Source: Spirosoma validum (GTDB lineage Bacteria; Bacteroidota; Bacteroidia; Cytophagales; Spirosomataceae). Taken from it: a stretch of DNA of 64,000 nt. Both the position numbers and the translations under genes were made by a program. Positions 34,519 to 42,985 of this stretch are shown in pieces (the stretch's first letter is position 1; every line of letters begins with the position of its first letter). The notes beneath the pieces were generated by a model. The model was not told the DNA's origin and ran no database searches. It saw only the letters and a program-made list of their open reading frames with translations. The DNA lies in NCBI RefSeq assembly GCF_014699035.1, contig NZ_JACXAA010000011.1, positions 1-64,000 on the forward strand, read 5' to 3'.

Positions 34519-35337
34519 ATGGATATACCATCTACTACTCTTAGTAATGGCATTTCAATGCCTCTGCTGGGGCTAGGTGTTTATGCTCCACGCCAAAATA
34601 ACGAAGTACAACAGGCTGTTGAATGGGCTCTCGAAGCCGGATGCCGCCTGATCGATACGGCAGCTGCTTATGGCAACGAACGTGAAGTTGCCGACGCCAT
34701 ACGGTCTAGCGGTATTCCTCGAAGTGATATTTTTATCACGACCAAAGTTTGGAACGATGACCAAGGCTACAACCGAACGCTACGTGCGTTTAACCGAAGT
34801 CTTGAGCGACTTGGAATCGATGCCGTGGATTTATACCTGATTCACTGGCCCATAAAGGAGCATCGACATGATACCTGGAAAGCCCTTGAAAAAATCTACC
34901 GGGATGGTCGCGCGCGGGCAATTGGCATTTCCAATCATTACCCGGCGCATATAGACGAACTTCTGACTGAAGCACAGATACTCCCTGCCGTCAATCAGAT
35001 CGAACTTAGCCCATACTCGTTTCTTCCCGAAGTAATAGACTATTGTCGACAGAAAAATATTCAACCGGAAGGCTATGCACCATTGGTACGGGGCGAGAAA
35101 CAAAATGACCCAAAATTAGTCGCGCTGGCCGAAAAATACGGTAAATCAACGTATCAGTTGTTGATCCGATGGTCGATGCAGCATGGCGTGGTAACCATTC
35201 CGAAATCGGTACACCGTGAACGGATCTATGAAAATTTCGACGTACTGGATTTTACCATTTCCGACGAGGATATGAGGCATATGAATACTTTCTACGACAA
35301 CACCCGGATCGCCGACGATCCACGTACTCTACCTTAA
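34519..35337 (+). CDS. aldo/keto reductase (diketogluconate-reductase-like)
   Basis: 272 residues, a compact AKR of the AKR3/AKR5 type. The catalytic tetrad is Asp46, Tyr51, Lys76 and His109, in LIDTAAAYGNE, TTKVW and YLIHWP. NADPH-binding residues are in TIPKSVHRERIYENF. This group reduces small carbonyls such as 2,5-diketo-D-gluconate or methylglyoxal; the true substrate is unknown. It is monocistronic and ends at a 41-bp perfect hairpin. It shares only family-level similarity with the other AKR of this window at 15126-16004. Confidence 0.9.
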   Translation: MDIPSTTLSNGISMPLLGLGVYAPRQNNEVQQAVEWALEAGCRLIDTAAAYGNEREVADAIRSSGIPRSDIFITTKVWNDDQGYNRTLRAFNRSLERLGIDAVDLYLIHWPIKEHRHDTWKALEKIYRDGRARAIGISNHYPAHIDELLTEAQILPAVNQIELSPYSFLPEVIDYCRQKNIQPEGYAPLVRGEKQNDPKLVALAEKYGKSTYQLLIRWSMQHGVVTIPKSVHRERIYENFDVLDFTISDEDMRHMNTFYDNTRIADDPRTLP

Positions 35338-35346
35338 AAACTCAAT

Positions 35347-35432
35347 AATCAACACGTCTTGGCGGGTGACTCGTGTGATGTCAGGTTTTCGAACCTGACA
35401 TCACACGAGTCACCCGCCAAGACGTGTTGATT
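35347..35432. repeat. 41-bp perfect hairpin with TTCG tetraloop
   Basis: Arms at 35347-35387 and 35392-35432 are complementary over all 41 bases; the loop is TTCG, a very stable tetraloop in RNA. It lies between two convergent stops and overlaps neither gene. It has no T run. It probably marks 3' ends of both transcripts or is a repeat-family member. Confidence 0.85.
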
Positions 35433-35442
35433 ACATTCAAAC

Positions 35443-36201
35443 CTACTCATGAACGAAACAATCAATTTCCCAGCGTTCATGCAACAGATCGGCTAAGGCG
35501 CGTAACCCCCACTCCTCAACCCGACGATGCCCAACCGCAACAACGGCTATCCCTGTTTCGTCTACGGCCTGCTGAGCTGGCTTTCGATACGCTCCCGTCA
35601 CATATAAATGAGCACCTTCATCAGCCGCTTCCCGAACCAGGGCGTCGGTCATGGCACCCACCACGGCAATACGATTGCTGTCAGGCTGCCACCCGCCCGG
35701 ACCAGGTCCTGCTTCGGCCCGGTCATACCCGCCAAAAAGAGTTGAGATCCTATGCAACAAAGAATCAAATTCCTGCTCAGGGATGTCAAAAACCATACCG
35801 ATTGGGCGCTCCGGCAACAACTCACCTATTTCATTCGCGGCCTGCTTATAACCAAGCGGTTCAAGCAGTTGTGTGGCACCGAGCTGACTCGCTAATTGCT
35901 GATTATACCCGATTGTTAACGTTTCATCAAACGGCAGATGATGTGCCAGAATACCGATGTCTGGTGGTAAAGTTGCCAGATTGAGTTGCCAGGGGCGATG
36001 AAGCCAAAGGGCATCGATATGATTCTCATCAATCCAGGCCGATAAGGTAGAAAAAGGTTCTAGTGATAGCCCTATTCGATGAACAGGCCGTTCGGATGGA
36101 TAATAGATTCCCCCTTGTTCCGTGTCAGGATATCGATCTGTATTAAGTTCGTTACGTAGGAAATCATCTAGTTCGCTTAGTGAAGGATGTGGCGTTTTCA
36201 T
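35443..36201 (-). CDS. Nif3-like dinuclear metal-centre protein
   Basis: 252 residues of the NIF3/YbgI family, which forms toroidal hexamers with a di-metal centre. The family pattern is seen in the N-terminal DALWLHRPWQLN and in ILAHHLPFDETLTIGYN, whose His and Asp/Glu residues are the likely metal ligands, as is the late GHRRVEEWGLRAL. Compared with bacterial members (about 250-370 residues) it is a short form without the inserted regulatory domain. Roles proposed for the family range from GTP cyclohydrolase-like activity to stress response; none can be assigned here. It is monocistronic. Confidence 0.82.
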   Translation of the reverse strand: MKTPHPSLSELDDFLRNELNTDRYPDTEQGGIYYPSERPVHRIGLSLEPFSTLSAWIDENHIDALWLHRPWQLNLATLPPDIGILAHHLPFDETLTIGYNQQLASQLGATQLLEPLGYKQAANEIGELLPERPIGMVFDIPEQEFDSLLHRISTLFGGYDRAEAGPGPGGWQPDSNRIAVVGAMTDALVREAADEGAHLYVTGAYRKPAQQAVDETGIAVVAVGHRRVEEWGLRALADLLHERWEIDCFVHE

Positions 36202-36263
36202 AGTTAGCTAAACCCTCTTTTCCCTGGATAGTTTGCAATCTGTCAACCGTTTACTCAAACAAA

Positions 36264-36296
36264 TTTGGCAGTTTGCGGGAGAAAGTTGTAAGTTTG
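36264..36296 (+). promoter_or_regulatory. promoter of the MATE transporter gene
   Basis: TTTG (36264-36267), 21 bases, then TAAGTTTG (36289-36296) followed by C matches the Bacteroidota sigma consensus exactly in both elements. Transcription would start about 36303, leaving a leader of about 170 nt before the ATG at 36475. Confidence 0.75.
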
Positions 36297-36302
36297 CAGC
36301 TA

Positions 36303-36474
36303 TAAAGGCGTCCGCGCTGGCGGTCCAAAAAAGCCCATGAAGTTCCTCGCTCAAAAACCCACGCGGTTTTTCTTCTTCTCTTAAATTCAGCCACCGCTCG
36401 GTGGTCATTTTCCTTTTTTTCTTTATTCACATCGGTCAGTAGTCGTCGGGCTACGGCATAGTCTTTTTAATTCA
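36303..36474 (+). ncRNA. structured 5' leader upstream of the MATE gene
   Basis: The leader contains three candidate hairpins: CCGC/GCGG near 36312-36323, AAAAACC/GGTTTTT (36353-36359 and 36365-36371), and CCACCG/CGGTGG (36391-36404) followed by TCATTTTCCTTTTTTTCTTT. The last looks like an intrinsic terminator before the coding sequence, as in an attenuator or riboswitch. I do not recognise a known riboswitch class. Confidence 0.4.
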
Positions 36475-37860
36475 ATGACCAAATTTATAAGGTTGTTCCT
36501 GGCCGCATTGCGCGGTTCAGAAACCAATTTTACGTCTGGTAGTATCAACAGAGCCATTTTTCTGCTATCCGTGCCGATGATTCTGGAAATGGTGATGGAG
36601 TCACTCTTTGCCGTAGTCGACGTCTTTTTTGTCGCCAAAATCGGCACGCAGGCCATTGCTACAGTTGGCTTAACCGAATCGGTATTAACCATCGTCTATT
36701 CGATTGCTATTGGTCTGAGTACGGCAGCAACAGCGCTGGTATCCCGACGGGTTGGGGAAGATAATCATCGGGAAGCTAGCCGAACAGCGGGTCAGGTAAT
36801 TCTGGTGTCACTCATGCTGGCCATCCTGATGGGTATACCCGGTTTCCTGTTTGCCGAAGATATTCTGCGGCTAATGGGTGGCGATGAACGCCTGATTACC
36901 AATGGTGTCGGTTTTACCCGGATGATTTTCGCCAGTTCACCAGCGATTATTCTGCTTTACACCCTAAGCGGTTGCCTGCGCGGTTCAGGCGATGCCTCAG
37001 TTGCGATGCGGTCGTTGTGGTTAGCGAATGGTGTCAACATTGTGCTGTGTCCGGTATTTATTTTCGGGCTGGGGCCCTTTCCAGAACTGGGCGTAATGGG
37101 CTCGGCAGTGGCTACGACGTTGGGACGGACAATTGGCGTTCTGTACCAACTTTACGCGCTGACACGCACGAAAGGCGCCATACAGGTTATACACACTGAC
37201 ATCACGCCCGACACCGGCATTGTTCGGAATCTGCTTAGTCTGGCCGTTGGGGGAACGAGTCAGTTTTTGGTTGGTTCGGCCAGTTGGATTTTCTTAACGC
37301 GAATTCTGTCAACGTACGGCAGTGACGTAGTGGCTGGTTATACCATCGCCATTCGGATTATTGTGTTTACGATTCTGCCGTCGTGGGGCCTGGCGAATGC
37401 AGCTGCTACGTTGGTTGGGCAGAATTTGGGGGCTGGTCAGCCCGAACGTGCTGAAACGTCGGCCTGGCGGGCGGCTTTCTGCAACATGCTCTTTTTGGCG
37501 GCTGTCGGCGTTGGTTTCTTTCTGGGAGCCACTCCAATCGTCGGCTTGTTCGACAACAACGCAGGCGTCGTCGATGTTGCCGTACAGTGTTTGCGTGTCT
37601 TTTGCCTGGGCTATCTGTTCATGGCTTACGGTATGGTACTGAGCCAGGCGCTTAACGGAGCCGGTGATACAAAAACCCCGACAATCATCAACATTGTGTG
37701 CTTCTGGGCAGTTGAGATTCCGCTGGCTTACACGCTCGCTCACCTTCTGGAATGGGGACCGCCGGGTGTGTTTTGGTCCGTGGCAATCAGCGAAACACTG
37801 CTGGCTATTATCGCCGTTTTTGTATTCCGGCGAGGGCACTGGAAAACGGTTCAGGTGTAG
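36475..37860 (+). CDS. MATE-family multidrug/toxin efflux transporter
   Basis: 461 residues with about twelve transmembrane helices. N-terminal SINRAIFLLSVPMILEMVMESLFAVVDVFFVAKIG and the matching second-half start (NLLSLAVGGTSQFLVGSASW) are typical of MATE proteins, which export cationic drugs, metabolites or dyes using Na+ or H+ gradients. Conserved MATE features include VGLTESVLTIVYS and LSGCLRGSGDASVAM. The gene has a strong promoter and a long structured leader, suggesting control by attenuation. The substrate cannot be inferred. It is followed by a small hairpin terminator at 37902-37920. Confidence 0.93.
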   Translation: MTKFIRLFLAALRGSETNFTSGSINRAIFLLSVPMILEMVMESLFAVVDVFFVAKIGTQAIATVGLTESVLTIVYSIAIGLSTAATALVSRRVGEDNHREASRTAGQVILVSLMLAILMGIPGFLFAEDILRLMGGDERLITNGVGFTRMIFASSPAIILLYTLSGCLRGSGDASVAMRSLWLANGVNIVLCPVFIFGLGPFPELGVMGSAVATTLGRTIGVLYQLYALTRTKGAIQVIHTDITPDTGIVRNLLSLAVGGTSQFLVGSASWIFLTRILSTYGSDVVAGYTIAIRIIVFTILPSWGLANAAATLVGQNLGAGQPERAETSAWRAAFCNMLFLAAVGVGFFLGATPIVGLFDNNAGVVDVAVQCLRVFCLGYLFMAYGMVLSQALNGAGDTKTPTIINIVCFWAVEIPLAYTLAHLLEWGPPGVFWSVAISETLLAIIAVFVFRRGHWKTVQV

Positions 37861-37901
37861 TAAAAAACACTATCTTGAGCCGATTCTTCAGCGAAACTTT
37901 T

Positions 37902-37920
37902 CCCCGAAGGGGGTCGTTTT
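37902..37920 (+). terminator. short terminator after the MATE gene
   Basis: CCCC-GAA-GGGG (37902-37912) is followed by GTCGTTTTTAATTT. The stem is only 4-5 bp, so the call is moderate. It lies about 40 bases after the stop. Confidence 0.4.
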
Positions 37921-38013
37921 TAATTTGAGGGTTTATCTGGAGATTTTAATCTAGTACAGAATAAGTATATGATGACTCAACCGGTAAACTCTACTAAAAT
38001 TTGAATTTAGTAT

Positions 38014-39294
38014 ATGATTGAAACCCATAAACAACCCGAAACCGCTGTATTGGTCGCGCTGATTACGCAAAAACAGACGGCTGAGCAGACCAAGGAATAT
38101 TTAGATGAGTTAGCGTTTCTGGCTGAAACATCGGGGGTAAAAACCCTGAAAACGTTTACGCAGAAACTCGACCGACCCGATACCCGTACGTTTGTGGGGA
38201 AAGGTAAGATGGAAGAAATTCAGACGTACATTCTCGACAATCCAGTTGACTCGATCATTTTCGATGACGATCTGACGCCCGCTCAGGTACGTAACCTGGA
38301 AGATGAGTTTAAAGATGTTAAAGTTCTTGACCGTAGTCTGTTGATACTGAATATCTTCTCGTTACGTGCTCAAACGGCACAGTCACGGGTACAGGTGGAG
38401 CTGGCACAATACCAGTACATGTATCCCCGACTAACCCGCATGTGGAGTCACTTGACCAGTCAGAAAGGGGGCGTCGGGATGCGTGGACCCGGTGAGAAAG
38501 AGCTGGAAACGGACCGTCGGATTGTAAAAGACCGGATTTCGTTTTTGAAAGAGAAGCTGGCCAAGATCGACAAACAAAGCCAGACACGCCGGAAAGAGCG
38601 CGATCGCCTGGTACGGGTAGCGCTGGTCGGATATACCAACGTCGGCAAATCGACTCTGATGCGAACGATGGCGAAAACCGATGTCTTTGCCGAAAACAAA
38701 CTATTTGCTACGGTCGATTCGACAGTACGAAAGGTGACGCTCGGCAACATTCCATTTTTGCTGACCGATACGGTTGGTTTTATCCGGAAACTACCGACCA
38801 TGTTAATCGAGTCATTCAAATCGACGCTCGACGAAGTGCGTGAAGCTGACATTCTGGTTCACGTAGTGGACGTATCGCACCCAAATTTTGAAGAACAGAT
38901 TGAGGTTGTTAACGATACGCTGGCCGACATCAAAGCTGCCGATAAACCGATGGTACTGGTTTTCAATAAAATGGACCGGTTTGTTCCGAAAGATGAATGG
39001 GCAGAACAACCCCACACAAATGACGACGACGATACGTTCCAGGACACGCACGAGGGGGTAATGATTCCAGTAGCCGTTCGTAGAAAAACAGCGCTGGAGT
39101 ACTTGAAAAAAACATACCTGTCCCAAAAGGCGGACTACGTAGCGTTCATCTCTGCCGAAACGGGTGAGAACGTCGGCGAATTACGGGAGTTACTGTACGA
39201 TCTGGTGAAAGAAAGACACTACCAGATTTACCCCAACTGGCTGCACGTACCCCTCACAGAATCAGCCGAATATGGTGATGGTTTGGCAAGCTGA
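38014..39294 (+). CDS. hflX: ribosome-associated GTPase HflX
   Basis: 426 residues; binds stalled or inactive ribosomes and helps split them. The N-terminal HflX domain ends with the family block KGGVGMRGPGEKELETDRR, followed by a coiled stretch and a GTPase domain: G1 GYTNVGKS, G3 DTVGFI, G4 NKMD and a late SAETGEN. It sits directly upstream of tRNA-Arg, separated by a terminator, so the tRNA is probably a separate transcript or is processed from read-through. No hfq or hflK neighbours are present, unlike in gamma-proteobacteria. Confidence 0.95.
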   Translation: MIETHKQPETAVLVALITQKQTAEQTKEYLDELAFLAETSGVKTLKTFTQKLDRPDTRTFVGKGKMEEIQTYILDNPVDSIIFDDDLTPAQVRNLEDEFKDVKVLDRSLLILNIFSLRAQTAQSRVQVELAQYQYMYPRLTRMWSHLTSQKGGVGMRGPGEKELETDRRIVKDRISFLKEKLAKIDKQSQTRRKERDRLVRVALVGYTNVGKSTLMRTMAKTDVFAENKLFATVDSTVRKVTLGNIPFLLTDTVGFIRKLPTMLIESFKSTLDEVREADILVHVVDVSHPNFEEQIEVVNDTLADIKAADKPMVLVFNKMDRFVPKDEWAEQPHTNDDDDTFQDTHEGVMIPVAVRRKTALEYLKKTYLSQKADYVAFISAETGENVGELRELLYDLVKERHYQIYPNWLHVPLTESAEYGDGLAS

Positions 39295-39321
39295 CGGATT
39301 TTCGGCAATTTTGTGTGAGCT

Positions 39322-39361
39322 AAACCTATAAGGTCTTTGGGACCTTATAGGTTTTTAGTTT
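39322..39361 (+). terminator. rho-independent terminator of hflX
   Basis: AAACCTATAAGGTC (39322-39335) pairs with its complement (39341-39354) around a 5-nt loop, then TTTAGTTT follows. It lies 28 bases after the hflX stop and directly before the tRNA gene. Confidence 0.8.
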
Positions 39362-39433
39362 GGTCCTGTAGTTCAACGGATAGAATAAGCGTTTCCTAAA
39401 CGCTTGATATGGGTTCGATTCCCGTCAGGACCA
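39362..39433 (+). tRNA. tRNA-Arg (CCT anticodon)
   Basis: A complete cloverleaf can be drawn: acceptor GGTCCTG/CAGGACC (39362-39368 with 39426-39432), discriminator A, D arm GTTC...GAAT, anticodon stem AGCGT/ACGCT with loop TTCCTAA (anticodon CCT), and T arm with GGTTCGATTC. It reads AGG codons. The CCA end is not encoded (the discriminator is followed by CCT), so it is added after transcription. Confidence 0.95.
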
Positions 39434-39510
39434 CCTAGCTTTTTAATTAAATATGCTCTTAAGCAGGTTATACTGTGTCATGTACTGGATCTCAACATGA
39501 ATAATATAAC

Positions 39511-41007
39511 TTATCGACTTTGTCCTTCTTTACGGATACCAATAAAAAAGCCTAAGTTGCGCGAATAAAGGTCTCCTATATCGGCTGCTATGGCTGTACT
39601 GGTAGTTACTCCTTTTAGATGTGGAATAGGAGCTGATAAACTCAGAATCGACGAAAACTGACGCACAGGCTGTTCGAAAGGTATCGCATACGTTCCAAGG
39701 TTTTCACTATATGAAGCTTTTAGGTGAAATCGCAGAAAATTATAGGCTTGCCCTGAAAGACCAATATGCATGACAGCCACCCGGTTATTGTTAGTAAACA
39801 CGTAGTGAGGCAGCTCACTACGACTGTCATTGGAAGGAGAAATAAAAGGAGTACCTATGGTTGAGCCAAACCGCGACCAACCATCCTGATACTGCGAATG
39901 ATTGAAATAGTTGTCTCGCCCCCTTTGCGCTGCATCTTCCAAAAATAAATCCCCTCCCTGATGTTCAGTATATAAATACTCAAAAAGCGCTTTTTGAAGC
40001 TGAAAGCCATGAGAGTTAATTGGACGCCGATTACGTATCATAACTCCATTTAACCCGTCTCTTAAGTTGATAAGGTGAAACAACGAGCCATCTTCGTAAA
40101 TATTCTGACGGTAAGCAAAAACAGAGAAATGGCGACCCATATAATCGAATCCTATATCAACTGTCCCGAGATGATTACCAATTCTATTCTCACGGTCAAA
40201 TGAGCTAATCCGGTTCGTATCAATGTTTTTTCGATTACCAAGCGCGCTGGCGGTAACAACATCCAAATAATCACCGAATCGATTTGGTAATTGTTTATTT
40301 ATAACGACCGAACCCAGATTTTGATCCGTATGTCCGCCCCACATCACTTGGTGATTGATACCGCCATATACTTTAAAACGCCAGTGGGACTTGCCAAAGC
40401 GACCATACAATGCCTTCTGATGAAGCATCGTATTATTGAATAGACGATCATTTTCAAACCATCCATGAGCATAAAATCCTTTAAATCCGACTAGCCCCTG
40501 TCTAGGTAAGTAATCAGGTACGGCCAGTTGAATTTTCACCATCGGTAGTGTATTACCCGACCAGGCATACGAACCCGAGGTAAGTGAGGAATCAACCAGG
40601 CCAATAATCTCACGTCGCTTTCCAGCCCAGACTTCAAAGCCTCTTTTTAACTTTACTTTTACGTAAGCTTCGGGGATAAGTACTGGTCTAACAGTTCCTG
40701 GGTTATAAACGGCTTCGGCACCCCAACCCCAGTCTACCCACTGCTTAATCGTCCGAAGGCTATCGCGTTTGTTTCTTGATCGATTGCGGTAGTCCATCCA
40801 TATGGCCTGGCGAATAGTCAAAAAAGAAACCTGGCGCGGCACAATGCCGTACTGATTAGCTCGTAGCCAGAAAGGTGTTTCTCCCAAGGTAGCAACATAT
40901 GCACCCATTTCTGATCGGTAACGTAGTGGCTTTACGGTTTGCGCAGGACAGGCAGAAATGACCAACAGGCCTACGAGTAGTAGATAGGCAAGAATGAAGC
41001 GATGCAT
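39511..41007 (-). CDS. Wzi-like capsule-assembly outer-membrane protein
   Basis: 498 residues from the ATG at 41007; the frame continues 39 codons upstream but with non-signal residues, and MHRFILAYLLLVGLLVIS is a clear signal peptide. The body is rich in alternating aromatic/polar strands (GAYVATLGETPFWLRANQYG, AYVKVKLKRGFEVWAGKRRE, ...FLRFHLKASYSEN), consistent with an 18-strand beta-barrel of the capsule assembly Wzi family. The C-terminal strand region ends FFIGIRKEGQSR. Wzi-like proteins hold capsular polysaccharide at the surface in Gram-negatives. No export (wza/wzb/wzc) genes are nearby. The gene follows a LytTR regulator by 122 bp. Confidence 0.8.
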   Translation of the reverse strand: MHRFILAYLLLVGLLVISACPAQTVKPLRYRSEMGAYVATLGETPFWLRANQYGIVPRQVSFLTIRQAIWMDYRNRSRNKRDSLRTIKQWVDWGWGAEAVYNPGTVRPVLIPEAYVKVKLKRGFEVWAGKRREIIGLVDSSLTSGSYAWSGNTLPMVKIQLAVPDYLPRQGLVGFKGFYAHGWFENDRLFNNTMLHQKALYGRFGKSHWRFKVYGGINHQVMWGGHTDQNLGSVVINKQLPNRFGDYLDVVTASALGNRKNIDTNRISSFDRENRIGNHLGTVDIGFDYMGRHFSVFAYRQNIYEDGSLFHLINLRDGLNGVMIRNRRPINSHGFQLQKALFEYLYTEHQGGDLFLEDAAQRGRDNYFNHSQYQDGWSRFGSTIGTPFISPSNDSRSELPHYVFTNNNRVAVMHIGLSGQAYNFLRFHLKASYSENLGTYAIPFEQPVRQFSSILSLSAPIPHLKGVTTSTAIAADIGDLYSRNLGFFIGIRKEGQSR

Positions 41008-41129
41008 CAAATTCACATATACACCTAAGTCAATACTTACTTTACCCTGTTCTTTGTAGAACAGAGAAAATAAGTACCGGCACCAAAATAGATAAAAATA
41101 CTGGCTAATCTGATTGACAATCAAGCGCT

Positions 41130-41471
41130 TTAGTTCGCCAAACGAGCGAGTGTATCAGCGACACGCCGTCTGGAAGCTAATATCGTCATGCCATCTATCA
41201 GCAGAAACGCTACGGTTTTGGCGTCTTTCCGAATCACCCGGTCAATGTAGTTAGGATTAATCAGCGATGACTTATTGACCCGGATAAAGTCGGCAAACTG
41301 GTCTTCAAAATACTTTAAGGTTCGGCTAACCATCAATGGGTTCGATGTGTCCCTTACATAAACCAGACTATAATTACCCCTACCCTCCAGTCTGATAATC
41401 AATTTTGTATCTTGAATGTGCCGGTAGGCGGGGACCACTATTCTGGTCTTTGCTACGAATTGAGTTGCCAT
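41130..41471 (-). CDS. LytTR-domain DNA-binding protein (domain only)
   Basis: 113 residues from ATG 41471 (or 123 from 41501). It is a free-standing LytTR DNA-binding domain with no receiver or membrane part: KLIIRLEGRGNYSLVYVRD, LMVSRTLKYFEDQF, FIRVNKSSLINPNYIDRV and ILASRRRVADTLARL are the family blocks. LytTR proteins bind direct repeats upstream of surface-related genes. It lies between the histidine kinase gene (218 bp upstream) and the Wzi-like gene (122 bp downstream), all on the minus strand, and may control the latter (inference). Confidence 0.85.
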   Translation of the reverse strand: MATQFVAKTRIVVPAYRHIQDTKLIIRLEGRGNYSLVYVRDTSNPLMVSRTLKYFEDQFADFIRVNKSSLINPNYIDRVIRKDAKTVAFLLIDGMTILASRRRVADTLARLAN

Positions 41472-41719
41472 ACATTGAATTGTGTTGCTAGCCCCTACCA
41501 ACGCTGTCCAGTTCCTTTACCAGTTGTTTGTAGAGACACTAAGGTGCCAAAGCTACTGAATGAATCTTGAGAAAAACTGAAGATGAACCACCACTCAGCC
41601 AGTACGTAATGGTCTCTTTGTTGAATCATCAACCAATAAAACGGATGTGGTAAAGCATCAGCATGATCTCTTCTGACTACCTTGCTTTCCACTACTTGAA
41701 GTCCACTTTGTAAACGTTA

Positions 41720-42985
41720 TTAGAAAGTAACCTCGAAGATGTGACGCCTGATCAACGAAGCGTAAGTATACTGGACGCTCATTCCGTACTGATTGGCAAT
41801 CTCTTTAACAATGGCTAGGCCTAGTCCCGTCGAATGCGGTAGCGCCTGATTCCGGACAAACCGGTGGAATAGTTCTTCTTTGGAAAAAGGAAGCGGCTCG
41901 CCTTCGTTCGTAATACTAAATGAGTTTGTACTGATTTGAACCAAGATTGAACTATTCGGACGTCCGTGTCGAATCGCATTCTTAATCAGGTTTGAGAAGA
42001 GGATAAAGGCTAACTGACGATTCATCGATATAGTGGGCCCCTCTTTGATAAGTCGCTCCAGGGTAATCCCCTTATTAGCTGCGTAGTCCCCGTAATTATC
42101 GATCAGTTTATTAATCAGTTCGCTTATACTAATTGGTTCACTACGTATAAATTGATGATTATCAATTTTAGTCAGTAACAGCAGAGCCTGGTTCATGGAC
42201 GACAGGCGCTTAATGGTTTTTTGAGATCGCTGAATTCGCTGTAAGTCCGCTTCTGAGAGTCGATCCGACTGTTGCAACAGGTCCAGGTCAAAGGATAGTA
42301 TGCTGAGCGGGGTCTGCAACTCATGGGACGCATTGTCGGTAAACTGCTTTTGCTGACTATACTGGTGGGCAGCCCGCTGTGTCATTTCATCAAGGGATTG
42401 ACTTAATAACGTGAATTCATCCACATCACTGGTCGGAAACGTTAGACTCTCTGATTGATCAATCCGGTACTTCTTCAGTTGCTGAATAATTACGTAAAAA
42501 GGCTGTAGAATCCGTCGAAAAATAAGTGTCTCAATCAGTAACAGCAAAGCGACCAGCGCTACGAAGCAGATCACAATCCCAATGGACAGGATGTGGGCGA
42601 TTTCGTTAAATTCCAGGTAGGGTTGGTGCAATCGGATGGCATAATAATGGCTTCCTACAGCGTGCGTTGCGCGTAGCATTCGTACCGGAACCACTTTATT
42701 CTCGATGGAATCAACTAACGTAGTGTCCGTAAAAACGGGCGATTGTGTTCGGGACTTTGTAGCGTACGTGATTTGCAGATTATGGTCCCAGTTGAGTAAG
42801 CCCCTTGCATCGGGTGGATGCCGATCAAGATTTTCTTTGACCTGTTTTAGTTCGCTAATTAGCAATTCATCAACCTCGTTATGAATGGTTTGATGAATAA
42901 GATAATCTAGTAAAAACGTTCCGGCCAGCGCAATGGGCAACGTTACTAGCAATAAATATCGGGTGGTCTTATGAATCAGTTTCAT
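41720..42985 (-). CDS. membrane sensor histidine kinase
   Basis: 421 residues. Two transmembrane helices (about residues 10-30 and 135-160, IGIVICFVALVALLLLIETLI) enclose a ~100-residue periplasmic sensing region of unknown ligand. A HAMP-like linker leads to HisKA with the phospho-acceptor His221 (NASHELQTPLS). The HATPase domain has the N-box NLIKNAIRHG and G-box TGLGLAIVKEIANQYG. Its ATG overlaps the stop of the response regulator by four bases (ATGA), so the pair is translationally coupled. The regulator comes first in the operon. Confidence 0.92.
   Translation of the reverse strand: MKLIHKTTRYLLLVTLPIALAGTFLLDYLIHQTIHNEVDELLISELKQVKENLDRHPPDARGLLNWDHNLQITYATKSRTQSPVFTDTTLVDSIENKVVPVRMLRATHAVGSHYYAIRLHQPYLEFNEIAHILSIGIVICFVALVALLLLIETLIFRRILQPFYVIIQQLKKYRIDQSESLTFPTSDVDEFTLLSQSLDEMTQRAAHQYSQQKQFTDNASHELQTPLSILSFDLDLLQQSDRLSEADLQRIQRSQKTIKRLSSMNQALLLLTKIDNHQFIRSEPISISELINKLIDNYGDYAANKGITLERLIKEGPTISMNRQLAFILFSNLIKNAIRHGRPNSSILVQISTNSFSITNEGEPLPFSKEELFHRFVRNQALPHSTGLGLAIVKEIANQYGMSVQYTYASLIRRHIFEVTF

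Noticed and set aside
36208..36408. 66-codon minus-strand frame upstream of the Nif3-like gene
   Set aside because: It lies antisense to a strong plus-strand promoter and structured leader and has no family-like or coding character.
41047..41064. 6-bp inverted repeat CTGTTC/GAACAG upstream of the Wzi-like gene
   Set aside because: Too short to separate from chance without comparison to related sequences.
41495..41692. 65-codon minus-strand frame between the histidine kinase and LytTR genes
   Set aside because: Composition is not protein-like and it overlaps the start region of the LytTR gene. No promoter or homology cue.
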